DNA of 64,000 bases from Marinomonas fungiae. Its GTDB lineage: Bacteria > Pseudomonadota > Gammaproteobacteria > Pseudomonadales > Marinomonadaceae. Within the stretch, counting starts at the first letter, position 1. Each line of letters starts with the position of its first letter. The notes below the pieces were generated by a model. That model was given only the letters and a program-made list of their open reading frames with translations, ran no database searches and was not told the origin of the DNA. A program made the translations under genes and the position numbers. Shown one piece after another: positions 1 through 8,043 of the stretch. Location of the stretch: contig NZ_LIQF01000011.1 in the NCBI RefSeq assembly GCF_001418205.1, forward strand, positions 55,178 through 119,177, written 5' to 3'.

Positions 1-56
1 CCGATAAGGCAGCGTTATCAAAGAAGGCTTTTAACAGTAGACGGAAACGTTTCATT

Positions 57-1472
57 ATGACAAATGATAAGACTCAATTTCGCTTTCGACACACAGTAGG
101 TGAACGGACATTTGGCTTTAAAAGCCTAGCGGAGTTGATGGCTAAAGCGACCCCAGCCCGCTCAGGAGATCGCCTGGCAGGCGTTGCTGCAGAGACCGCA
201 GAACAACGCGCCATTGCTCAGATGACGCTGGCGGATGTACCGCTGAAACTGTTTTTAGAAGAAGTACTAGTCCCCTATGAAGACGATGAAATCACTCGTC
301 TCATCATTGATGAACACGACAAACTAGCCTTTGCACCGATCTCACATCTGACGGTAGGTGGCTTTCGTGATTGGTTGCTGAGTGATATGGCACCCCCCGC
401 GATGCTGGAAAAAGTCCGCGCGGGTATCACCCCAGAAATGGCCGCCGCGGTAAGTAAAATCATGCGCAATCAAGACCTAATCTTGGTGGGCAAAAAGTGT
501 CATGTGAAAACCGCATTTCGTAACACCATCGGTTTGCCTGGGCATTTATCAACGCGCTTGCAGCCGAACCACCCAACCGATGACTTAACCGGCATTGCCG
601 CCAGCATTTTAGATGGCCTGATGTACGCCAATGGCGATGCAGTGATTGGTATTAACCCAGCCACGGACAATGTCGCGCAAGCCTGCCGCCTGATGAAAAT
701 GATGGATGAAGTGATCCAGCATTACGACATACCGACACAGTCCTGTGTCCTTACCCATGTGACCAACACCATTGAATGCATCGAGCAAGGCGCACCGGTG
801 GATTTAGTCTTCCAGTCCATTGGCGGCACTCAAGCCACCAACGACAGCTTTGGTTTCAACCTAGCAACCTTAGCTGAAGCTCGCGACGCAGCGTTATCTC
901 TGAAACGCGGCACAGTAGGCGACAACGTTATGTATTTTGAGACGGGCCAAGGTAGCGCCCTGTCCGCCAACGCCCACCACAATATCGACCAGCAGACCTG
1001 TGAGGCACGCGCCTATGCGGTGGCACGCAAATTCAAACCATTGCTTGTCAATACCGTCGTTGGCTTTATCGGGCCTGAATACTTATTCGATGGTAAAGAA
1101 ATCACCCGTGCAGGGCTAGAAGATCATTTCTGCGCCAAGTTACTAGGCCTGCCAATGGGTTGCGATGTCTGCTACACCAACCATGCTCAAGCAGACCAAA
1201 ACGATATGGACAACTTAATGACCCTGCTTGCGGTCGCAGGCTGTACCTTCATCATGGGCATTCCTGGTTCCGATGACATCATGCTCAATTACCAAACCAC
1301 CTCGTTCCATGATGCCATGTATGTGCGTCAAGCATTGGGTCTAAAGCCTGCACCTGAGTTTGATCAATGGCTTAAGCACAGCAATATTTTCAACGACGAT
1401 CAATTCACTTTGAATCATCAGATTCCATCGGCATTTGAAAAATCACTCAAGCGTATATTGGGAGGTCACTAA
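57..1472 (+). CDS. eutB: Ethanolamine ammonia-lyase large subunit
   Basis: Catalytic subunit of the adenosylcobalamin-dependent ethanolamine ammonia-lyase, which splits ethanolamine into acetaldehyde and ammonia in the cytoplasm. The 471-residue product matches the usual EutB length and keeps family segments such as GINPATDN around residue 201 and the FIGPEYLFDG stretch. It is followed after one base by eutC and then by a permease, so the three form an operon. No carboxysome-like shell, aldehyde dehydrogenase or EutA reactivase gene is visible, so this is the non-microcompartment version. Only 56 bases of upstream sequence are in the window; they show no cobalamin riboswitch, but one could lie further left. 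Family assignment is firm. Confidence 0.97.
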   Translation: MTNDKTQFRFRHTVGERTFGFKSLAELMAKATPARSGDRLAGVAAETAEQRAIAQMTLADVPLKLFLEEVLVPYEDDEITRLIIDEHDKLAFAPISHLTVGGFRDWLLSDMAPPAMLEKVRAGITPEMAAAVSKIMRNQDLILVGKKCHVKTAFRNTIGLPGHLSTRLQPNHPTDDLTGIAASILDGLMYANGDAVIGINPATDNVAQACRLMKMMDEVIQHYDIPTQSCVLTHVTNTIECIEQGAPVDLVFQSIGGTQATNDSFGFNLATLAEARDAALSLKRGTVGDNVMYFETGQGSALSANAHHNIDQQTCEARAYAVARKFKPLLVNTVVGFIGPEYLFDGKEITRAGLEDHFCAKLLGLPMGCDVCYTNHAQADQNDMDNLMTLLAVAGCTFIMGIPGSDDIMLNYQTTSFHDAMYVRQALGLKPAPEFDQWLKHSNIFNDDQFTLNHQIPSAFEKSLKRILGGH

Positions 1473-1473
1473 C

Positions 1474-2322
1474 ATGAAACGTGTTTTCCCTACTCATCCC
1501 ACCAACGATCCGGTGATCGAAAACCCTTGGCAGCGTTTGCGCGAGTTTACCGATGCACGCATCGGCCTTGGGCGCGCGGGTGTCAGTGTACCGACAAAGC
1601 ACCTCTTGGCCTTTCAGTTAGCCCACGCGCAAGCGATTGATGCAGTGCACACTCCGCTCAATATAGATGGACTCATTGAGAATCTAGTGTCTCAGAGTTG
1701 GTGTCCCAAAGGCCAACCACTACGTTTACATAGCCGTGCAGAACATCGCGATATGTATCTGCAGCGTCCGGATTACGGTCGTCTCCTAAATAAAGCCTCA
1801 GAGCAAATCCTAGAGGATCACGCTTACCTATGTGATGACAAATACGATCTGGCGTTCGTTATTGTTGATGGTCTATCGGCGTTAGCCATTGAAGAGAACA
1901 TAGCGCCCTTCTTAGGCGAACTGATTCCAGCACTGACCAGTGGCCCAGAGCCTTGGCGTATCGCTCCGCTTTGCTTTGTCGAGCAAGGGCGCGTTGCCAT
2001 TGGCGATCATATTGGCCAACTACTGAACGCAAAATGCGTGGTAGTGCTAGTCGGTGAGCGTCCAGGACTGAGTTCTCCTGACAGTATGGGGTTGTACCTT
2101 ACTTGGGGCCCAAAAGTTGGCAAGACCGACGCCTATCGTAACTGCATTTCCAATATCCGCCCAGCCGGATTGAACTACCCCGAAGCCGGCCGCAAAGCAC
2201 GCTATTTGCTCAATGAAGCACGTACCAAGCAGCTGTCTGGGGTGCAATTAAAAGACCGTACCGATGAGACGGCGCTCGAGCACGACAACGATAACCACAA
2301 TTTTTTGATTTCAAAGAAGTAG
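1474..2322 (+). CDS. eutC: Ethanolamine ammonia-lyase small subunit
   Basis: Small subunit that with EutB builds the cobalamin-binding interface of ethanolamine ammonia-lyase. I start it at the ATG at 1474, one base after the eutB stop, because GGAGG at 1461-1465 sits nine bases ahead; the frame is open further upstream, inside eutB. The resulting protein has 282 residues. It carries the EutC features FVIVDGLSALAIEENI in the first half and GERPGLSSPDS plus RNCISNIRPAGL near the end, typical of the cofactor-facing region. Tight spacing suggests translational coupling to eutB. It ends in an acidic, probably disordered tail. Confidence 0.96.
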   Translation: MKRVFPTHPTNDPVIENPWQRLREFTDARIGLGRAGVSVPTKHLLAFQLAHAQAIDAVHTPLNIDGLIENLVSQSWCPKGQPLRLHSRAEHRDMYLQRPDYGRLLNKASEQILEDHAYLCDDKYDLAFVIVDGLSALAIEENIAPFLGELIPALTSGPEPWRIAPLCFVEQGRVAIGDHIGQLLNAKCVVVLVGERPGLSSPDSMGLYLTWGPKVGKTDAYRNCISNIRPAGLNYPEAGRKARYLLNEARTKQLSGVQLKDRTDETALEHDNDNHNFLISKK

Positions 2323-2360
2323 TCGAACTACCCACTATCACAGACACATGAGGAACACAC

Positions 2361-3767
2361 ATGGCTGAACAAATGGATCAAGAGTATCTGGCAAAACGCC
2401 AGCTCAAACGCGGCACCGCAGGCTGGCTTTTGCTAGCAGGACTCGGTGTCTCCTATGTTATTTCTGGCGACTTCGCCGGCTGGAACTTCGGTATTGGCGA
2501 AGCGGGCTGGGGCGGCTTTGCCATTGCGGCAGTTCTCATGGGTATTATGTACCTGACACTGGTGCTGTCCCTGGCAGAAATGTCAGCTTCCATTCCTACG
2601 GCAGGAGGAGGCTACAGCTTTGCTCGTCAAGCCATGGGCCCTGTAGGTGGTTATATGACAGGGCTTGCGGTCTTAATCGAATACGCCCTTGCGCCAGCGG
2701 CCATCGTAATTTTCATTGGCTCTGCGGTAGAAGAGTTGCTCGGTTTTAATGGCCCGGTGGTCTATGCCCTATTCTACTTGGTGTTTATCGGCATTCACTT
2801 AGCGGGAGTAGGTGAAGCTCTTAAAGTGATGATGGTGATTTCTGGTCTAGCGGTCGTCGCCATCCTAGGTACAGCTGTTGCTCTGATCGGCGACTTCGAT
2901 GCTGCTCGCCTATTTGATATTGCCCCAACCGATGCAGCAGGCGCCTCTGAATTCATGCCATTTGGTTGGTACGGCGTGTGGGCAGCGCTGCCATTTGCGA
3001 TGTGGTTATTCCTTGCAGTAGAAGGTGTACCGTTAGCCGCAGAAGAAGCGAAGAATCCAGCCAAAGATGTACCAAAAGGTATTATTGGTGCGATGATTTT
3101 CCTTCTGTTCACCGCAACGTTAGTGGTATTCCTCTTGGCGGGTGTAACCGGTGCTGAAGCGATTGGCGGCAGTGCCGTGCCATTGGTTGATGCGCTAAAT
3201 GTAGCAGGCAAACCGACCCTTGCGACGCTCGTCAACGTGCTCGCTTTAGCCGGCTTAATCGCATCATTTTTCTCCATTATTTACGGTTACAGTCGCTTGG
3301 TGTTTGCCTTATCTCGTGCGGGCTATTTACCCAAGGGTCTGTCACTTACCAATGAACGCAAAGTACCAGCGCGCGCGCTGATCGTGCCAGGTGTGTTTGG
3401 TTTCTTGGCGTCGCTAACGGGTGAAGGGGATCTGATGCTAGGTATGGCCGTGGTCGGTGCGACGGTTTCCTACGCACTGATGGCTCTAAGTCATATTTTG
3501 CTACGCGTGAAGCAGCCAGAACTGGAACGCCCCTACAAAACACCGGGCGGTGTGGTCACATCTGGGATCGCTTTGGTGCTGTCGATCGTAGCGCTAACGG
3601 GGGTCTACGCCTACGACCCACGCGCTTTTATGTACACACTAGCCTTGTTTGTCATTGGTGCCGCGTACTTCTTCTTGTACAGCAAAAACCGTCTGGTGGC
3701 GAAAACGCCGGAAGAAGAATTCAATATGCTGGCGCAAGCTGAGGCCGACTTAACCACCCAACCTTAA
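2361..3767 (+). CDS. eat: Ethanolamine permease, APC family
   Basis: Inner-membrane amine importer of the amino acid/polyamine/organocation superfamily, about twelve membrane segments in 468 residues. The start follows AGGAAC with proper spacing, 38 bases after eutC. Family signs are the N-terminal GWNFGIGEAGWGG segment, the PTAGGGYSFAR motif of APC transporters and VEGVPLAAEEAKNPAKDVP between helices. Its place behind eutBC makes ethanolamine the likely substrate and matches the eat-eutBC grouping known from other proteobacteria. Without the context, a related amino acid permease would be the alternative. The operon ends at the hairpin at 3826-3863. Confidence 0.93.
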   Translation: MAEQMDQEYLAKRQLKRGTAGWLLLAGLGVSYVISGDFAGWNFGIGEAGWGGFAIAAVLMGIMYLTLVLSLAEMSASIPTAGGGYSFARQAMGPVGGYMTGLAVLIEYALAPAAIVIFIGSAVEELLGFNGPVVYALFYLVFIGIHLAGVGEALKVMMVISGLAVVAILGTAVALIGDFDAARLFDIAPTDAAGASEFMPFGWYGVWAALPFAMWLFLAVEGVPLAAEEAKNPAKDVPKGIIGAMIFLLFTATLVVFLLAGVTGAEAIGGSAVPLVDALNVAGKPTLATLVNVLALAGLIASFFSIIYGYSRLVFALSRAGYLPKGLSLTNERKVPARALIVPGVFGFLASLTGEGDLMLGMAVVGATVSYALMALSHILLRVKQPELERPYKTPGGVVTSGIALVLSIVALTGVYAYDPRAFMYTLALFVIGAAYFFLYSKNRLVAKTPEEEFNMLAQAEADLTTQP

Positions 3768-3825
3768 GGTAGCCGTTTGTCTGAACTTTAACTTCGTCTC
3801 GATCTGAGACGCTTTCCCACCTAGG

Positions 3826-3863
3826 GCGCCCCTCACAGTTTTACTGGGTTGGGCGCTTTTTTT
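3826..3863 (+). terminator. Rho-independent terminator of the eut operon
   Basis: GCGCCC at 3826-3831 pairs with GGGCGC at 3851-3856, with an inner CAGT/ACTG stem, followed by seven T (3857-3863). The T run is on the + strand, so it terminates the eut operon. It overlaps the last codons of the convergent gene on the other strand. Confidence 0.85.
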
Positions 3864-4851
3864 GCCTTAATGTTTTATACAATAATCGTCCGACGCATGA
3901 TGCCTTCAACTTAAGCAAGGTTAAACAGTCTTTAAAGGGTTGCAACCACTGGCCCAGAAAATTCATCTCATCAATCGCTTGGTGTGTACCGTATTCAATC
4001 CGCTGATCATCGTGACCTACATGCCAGCTGCCAAATAGGCGATCCCAAACGGCTAAGGTCACGCCAAAGTTACGATCATAATGCTGCCGTGCAACAGAAT
4101 GATGCACCTGATGTTGTGCAGGAGAAATCAGCCACTTTTCTAGACGAGGACCGTAACTCAGCGCCACCCCAGAGTGACGCAAGTTAGCACCGAGCACATT
4201 GAACACAAAGGTCGTCACCAGTACACCAAATATTTGCCATAGGCTAACTTGATTGGGAAACGCTACTAAGAACAAGCTAATGACCAAACTCTGCGCCGCC
4301 ATAGAGCGCAAGAAGAACAGTAATCCTTCCACCGGATGTGTGCGAAATACCGTAAACGGTGTCAGTACCTTAGCGCTGTGATGCACTTGATGAAAGGCCC
4401 ATAGCCAAGGCGACTTGTGCATCGCCCAATGCACGATAAAACGAGAGAAATCATCGACCAAGAAATAACACAGGGTAAACAGCCCCATGACTAAAGCTGT
4501 GGGCCAGCCGAGCTGCAGGTCACTAAAACCTTGCTCTTGCCAAAAGAAATAAAGCCAGCTAATCCAAATCGCTTGGGTTAGTCCTTTCGGGATAAGTATG
4601 GCTAACAGCAAACGGTTCGCCAGCCATAATTGATAATCGGTACGAGCGGAGCGGTGCCACCAGATACGCCATGACAAATAAGGCTTTAAGCGCGTCCAGC
4701 CCTGCACACCGTACCTCAGAGTCAGCACTAGCCAAGCAAAGACTAACCCTGCGAACAAATAAAAGACGGAAACGCGTTTTGACGCATCCAATAAAGACGA
4801 GCCAGCTTGCGCCAGCTCGTCCCCTAACCAAATGACAAAGTTTTCAATCAT
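3841..4851 (-). CDS. Sterol desaturase / fatty acid hydroxylase family membrane protein
   Basis: Integral membrane di-iron hydroxylase of the fatty acid hydroxylase superfamily, 336 residues. The histidine clusters that bind the two irons are all present: HWAMH at 141-145, HQVHH at 154-158, an isolated H226 near GANLRHSG, and HQVHH at 247-251. Several hydrophobic segments precede and separate them. Bacterial members act on sterol-like, carotenoid or lipid substrates; the substrate here cannot be told. Its 3' end overlaps the eut terminator of the opposite strand. It starts 17 bases after the stop of the DUF4856 gene on the same strand, so it could be cotranscribed with it. Confidence 0.85.
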   Translation of the reverse strand: MIENFVIWLGDELAQAGSSLLDASKRVSVFYLFAGLVFAWLVLTLRYGVQGWTRLKPYLSWRIWWHRSARTDYQLWLANRLLLAILIPKGLTQAIWISWLYFFWQEQGFSDLQLGWPTALVMGLFTLCYFLVDDFSRFIVHWAMHKSPWLWAFHQVHHSAKVLTPFTVFRTHPVEGLLFFLRSMAAQSLVISLFLVAFPNQVSLWQIFGVLVTTFVFNVLGANLRHSGVALSYGPRLEKWLISPAQHQVHHSVARQHYDRNFGVTLAVWDRLFGSWHVGHDDQRIEYGTHQAIDEMNFLGQWLQPFKDCLTLLKLKASCVGRLLYKTLRQKKRPTQ

Positions 4852-4868
4852 TGTCTAATCGGAGCGTA

Positions 4869-6239
4869 TTAATCGTTTTCAGCGCTCTTACCTGCGGCAT
4901 CGATCTGCTTTAGCACATCGCTCATACCGCCGGTTTTATCTTCTAATTTGGCTTTCAATTCAAACTGCTGCGCCAATAAGTTCTGCACTTTTAGCATGTT
5001 TAGCTTGTATTCTTGCATGCTGCCTGCAGACGCTTGGACAAACTCACCTTTACCATTTTGTGCCACAACCTGAGCATCGCCGAACAATACTGGACTAAAG
5101 CCGATTAGACGATCAAGGTTTGCTTGCGCTTTGCCTAGGTCTCGACCGGCCGCTTCCAACGCCAAAGCGAAGCCTTTTAGCTCACCCCAGTGTTTCACGT
5201 AGTTACGGAATGACTTGCTCACGTCGCCGTGAGCTTCCTCAACTGCAGCAATTTTCTCTAGGTCAGAGTAAACACTGCCAGCGTATTTGAATGCTGCCTC
5301 AGCGATCACTTGCTGCCAAGCCGTCGCAATCGTTGCTGCGTAGCCTTTTAGCTCAGTGCGTTGCTCATCAGTAAGACGCTCGCCCTTGGCATCCGCAATT
5401 AACTGACGGCCATCGACAAACGCTTGCATGATGGTGTGGAAGTAATTGGTGCCCGCACTGGCATCAATGCTTGCCGCATAGTAAGCGTGCGCAAAGGCCA
5501 TTTCAGACTTCAGGTCGACCACGCCATCGCCATTGGCATCGGCCTTAGCGAAGTATTCTGGGTTTTGCTTAGTAATTTGTACCACTTCTTCTGCGGTCAA
5601 TTCCAAACCGTGAGCAGGCGCACCGAAGTAGCCAAAGGCTTCATCCCACACGTGCTCTTTGCCTGTGTACGGTACACCCTCTTTGTAGGCTTCATTGTTT
5701 GGGTGCTGATCCGCTTCTAGTTTCTCTTCTAGATAGTGGTTGACCGCTTTGTTGTAGAACACTGCCCCCATGGCAAACTTAGACACTAGTTGAACGTAGT
5801 CATAACCGTTTACAGGGTCATAGCCTTGCTTGCTGTCTGCGGCCAATTCCACCAATTGCTTTAGCAGTTCTTGACCTGTTGGGTTGCCTGGCCAGCCAGT
5901 GATGACACCGTCGTAGGCGCTTGAGAGCAGATCTTTGCCTTTGGACAATTCATCGATACTAGACTGCTTGATGGCAAAACCATCCTTGCTTACTGGGTCT
6001 AACAGCTTACGCCCCTCTTCCGTGCCAGACAGATATTGCAGCATGGCCGCTTCATCACCTTGGCTCACCATTTTCTTCAAGGAGTTATGTAGCGCATGGC
6101 GAGCGATTTGCCCCGAATAAGAAACGGATGACGTTGCCTCACCTTGGTAGCCTTTTAAGGTCACATCAAATTCGTAAGATGTGGCCCCTGCCTGCATCGC
6201 ACCAGCAGCGACGATCATCGCAAGTAGGCTTTTTTTCAT
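4869..6239 (-). CDS. DUF4856 domain secreted protein
   Basis: Exported protein of 456 residues with a clear signal peptide (MKKSLLAMIV... cut near residue 19). It matches the DUF4856 family: YSGQIARHAL near 41, FAMGAVFYNKAVNHYL near 155 and HVWDEAFGYFG at 196-206. The function is unknown; members often sit near iron or imelysin-type genes. Residues 234-242 (DANGDGVVD) look like an EF-hand or dockerin-type calcium loop with Ser rather than Glu at loop position 12. The long upstream region has a good Fur-box match at 6321-6339, which supports iron-regulated expression. The downstream desaturase gene may share the transcript. Confidence 0.8.
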   Translation of the reverse strand: MKKSLLAMIVAAGAMQAGATSYEFDVTLKGYQGEATSSVSYSGQIARHALHNSLKKMVSQGDEAAMLQYLSGTEEGRKLLDPVSKDGFAIKQSSIDELSKGKDLLSSAYDGVITGWPGNPTGQELLKQLVELAADSKQGYDPVNGYDYVQLVSKFAMGAVFYNKAVNHYLEEKLEADQHPNNEAYKEGVPYTGKEHVWDEAFGYFGAPAHGLELTAEEVVQITKQNPEYFAKADANGDGVVDLKSEMAFAHAYYAASIDASAGTNYFHTIMQAFVDGRQLIADAKGERLTDEQRTELKGYAATIATAWQQVIAEAAFKYAGSVYSDLEKIAAVEEAHGDVSKSFRNYVKHWGELKGFALALEAAGRDLGKAQANLDRLIGFSPVLFGDAQVVAQNGKGEFVQASAGSMQEYKLNMLKVQNLLAQQFELKAKLEDKTGGMSDVLKQIDAAGKSAEND

Positions 6240-6320
6240 TGTTATACCCCTTCAAGTTAAGATAGTTGACATTATCAATCGCATTAGAAAACCCTAATTT
6301 AAGGAGAAAATAACAATTAT

Positions 6321-6339
6321 AAGAACCATTATCAATATC
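6321..6339 (-). promoter_or_regulatory. Candidate Fur box upstream of the DUF4856 gene
   Basis: Read on the minus strand, GATATTGATAATGGTTCTT matches the 19-base Fur consensus at about 14 of 19 positions, with two intact NATA/TAAT hexamer-like units. It lies about 80 bases before the start codon at 6239. A weaker match (GATTGATAATG) is at 6273-6283 on the same strand. Confidence 0.5.
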
Positions 6340-6473
6340 ATATCTAAGCAAAAGTAACTTCATCCTACCTAACACTGGATATATGAATAAATGAACTTAT
6401 AATTGTGTCACTTTTTTATAGATAGACCGTGTTCAGCGGCCCCCATATCAACACACAGCGGTTCGGAGCAATC

Positions 6474-7463
6474 ATGAAAAAACTCATCCTAAGTGCCTTT
6501 GCAGGCTTAGCCCTTTCTTCCATGGCGATGGCTGATTACCCTAATAAAGATATCCAAGGCATCATCCAGTGGGGGGCTGGCGGCTCTACCGATACCGTCA
6601 TGCGTTCTGTCGCGCCTCATGCAGAAAAAGTACTCGGTGCTGATATCATCCTGACTAACCGTCCTGGAGGTGTCGGCGCGATTGCAACCAAGTTTGTGAA
6701 TGCTAAAAAAGCCGATGGCTACACGCTATTGATGGGGGCCGAAAACCCGCAAATGTACAAGGTGCTGGGCCTAGCTGATATTGACTACAGCGACATGATC
6801 CCGATTAACGTGATGGCACGTGGTATTCCTATGTTGGTGGCGCAAAATGACGCTCCGTTTAATACCATGCAGGAAATGATTGACTACATTAAGGCCAATC
6901 CTGGCACGGTAAAAGTGGGATCAACTGGCCAAGGCGGTCTAGCCTCTATTGTGATGGCGATGATCGAGTCTGAAGTGGATTTAGACGTTACCACGGTTCC
7001 TTACAACGGTGACGGCCCAGCTCTGACCGCTCTTCAGGGGGGCGCAATTGATGTGATGCCTGCGGTACTGGGTGCAGCTGTCCAACACATTAAAGCTGGC
7101 CGCATGAAAGCGATTACCTTAGTCGACAACCAGCAAAACGCCGTATTACCTGAAGTAGCTCCGATTACAGAGACCTTACCTAGCCTTGAAAAATACTTAC
7201 CTTACGGCCCGTTCTTTGGTGTGTTCGTAAAACAAGGCACGCCAGACGATGCGGTAGCTAAACTAACCGAAGCCTTTGCTACGGGTGCTGAAGCAGAAGA
7301 TTTCAAAGCCCTAATGGAAACTCGTGGTTACGGCATTATGAACCTTTCTGGTCAACCTGCGGTGGACTTTTTGGATAACTACCGCTCAGTTTCCTCTTGG
7401 TTAGTGCACGATGCAGGCTTTGCAAAACACTCTCCTGAAGAGTTCAACATTCCGCGCCCATAA
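6474..7463 (+). CDS. tctC: Tripartite tricarboxylate transporter substrate-binding protein (TctC/Bug family)
   Basis: Periplasmic binding component of a tripartite tricarboxylate transporter. I start at the ATG at 6474, which has GGAG at 6465-6468 and opens directly into a signal peptide ending at AMAD; the frame extends upstream to 6429. The mature protein starts YPNKDIQGIIQWGAGGSTD, the Bug-family signature in which a beta strand and glycine loop line the ligand pocket. The ligand is probably a carboxylate, but Bug proteins bind very varied acids. It leads an operon with tctB and tctA. Confidence 0.9.
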   Translation: MKKLILSAFAGLALSSMAMADYPNKDIQGIIQWGAGGSTDTVMRSVAPHAEKVLGADIILTNRPGGVGAIATKFVNAKKADGYTLLMGAENPQMYKVLGLADIDYSDMIPINVMARGIPMLVAQNDAPFNTMQEMIDYIKANPGTVKVGSTGQGGLASIVMAMIESEVDLDVTTVPYNGDGPALTALQGGAIDVMPAVLGAAVQHIKAGRMKAITLVDNQQNAVLPEVAPITETLPSLEKYLPYGPFFGVFVKQGTPDDAVAKLTEAFATGAEAEDFKALMETRGYGIMNLSGQPAVDFLDNYRSVSSWLVHDAGFAKHSPEEFNIPRP

Positions 7464-7533
7464 TCAAATCGATTACCTTGCCACAGGCGCGCTAGGCTCA
7501 AGACTAGCGCGCCTTATTTAACGGAGAAACCCC

Positions 7534-8043
7534 ATGTCTAGCCAGACCACTCGCTACCCCGGCGAAAGGCTGTTTAGTTTTCTACTGGTCGTTTTCAGCA
7601 TCTTCTTGTTATGGCGCGCTTACCTTATCTCTGGTTTTAGTGACCTTAGTTCTCCTGGCGCGGTTCCCATGGGCGCCAGCGCGATGATGGTAATCAGCGC
7701 CTGCATTGCCTTTACTCAAACACTCAAGCAGCCTCCTGTCGAGGGAGGGCGTTTTTTTTATCACTGCTTACCAATGGTGGTAGGCTTTATGATGGCTATG
7801 GTCATCATTTATGCGGTGTTGCTAGAGCAATTAGGCTTCATTATTGCCTCACTGCTGTTTTTATTTATCACGTTGCGAACCTTATCCCAGCGCTCAGCAT
7901 TGTGGTCATTAGGACTTGCCGTGATCAGCTTGGCGATCATTTACATCATCTTTCGTTTGATTTTCCAAATTGTACTGCCAGAAGGCGTAGTGCCTGAACG
8001 TGAAATTTTGGCCGTGGTTAGTCGTTTGTGGGAGGATGCTTGA
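7534..8043 (+). CDS. tctB: Tripartite tricarboxylate transporter small membrane subunit
   Basis: Small, poorly conserved membrane subunit of the Tct system, 169 residues with four hydrophobic segments (about 15-30, 48-62, 80-105 and 115-150). Preceded by GGAGAA at 7522-7527. It lies 70 bases after tctC, and its stop codon overlaps the tctA start by one base (TGATG). Identification rests on size, topology and position between TctC- and TctA-type genes. Confidence 0.88.
   Translation: MSSQTTRYPGERLFSFLLVVFSIFLLWRAYLISGFSDLSSPGAVPMGASAMMVISACIAFTQTLKQPPVEGGRFFYHCLPMVVGFMMAMVIIYAVLLEQLGFIIASLLFLFITLRTLSQRSALWSLGLAVISLAIIYIIFRLIFQIVLPEGVVPEREILAVVSRLWEDA

Noticed and set aside
1..56. Cobalamin riboswitch upstream of eutB
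   Set aside because: The 56 bases available show no B12-box-like sequence and are too short to hold the element.
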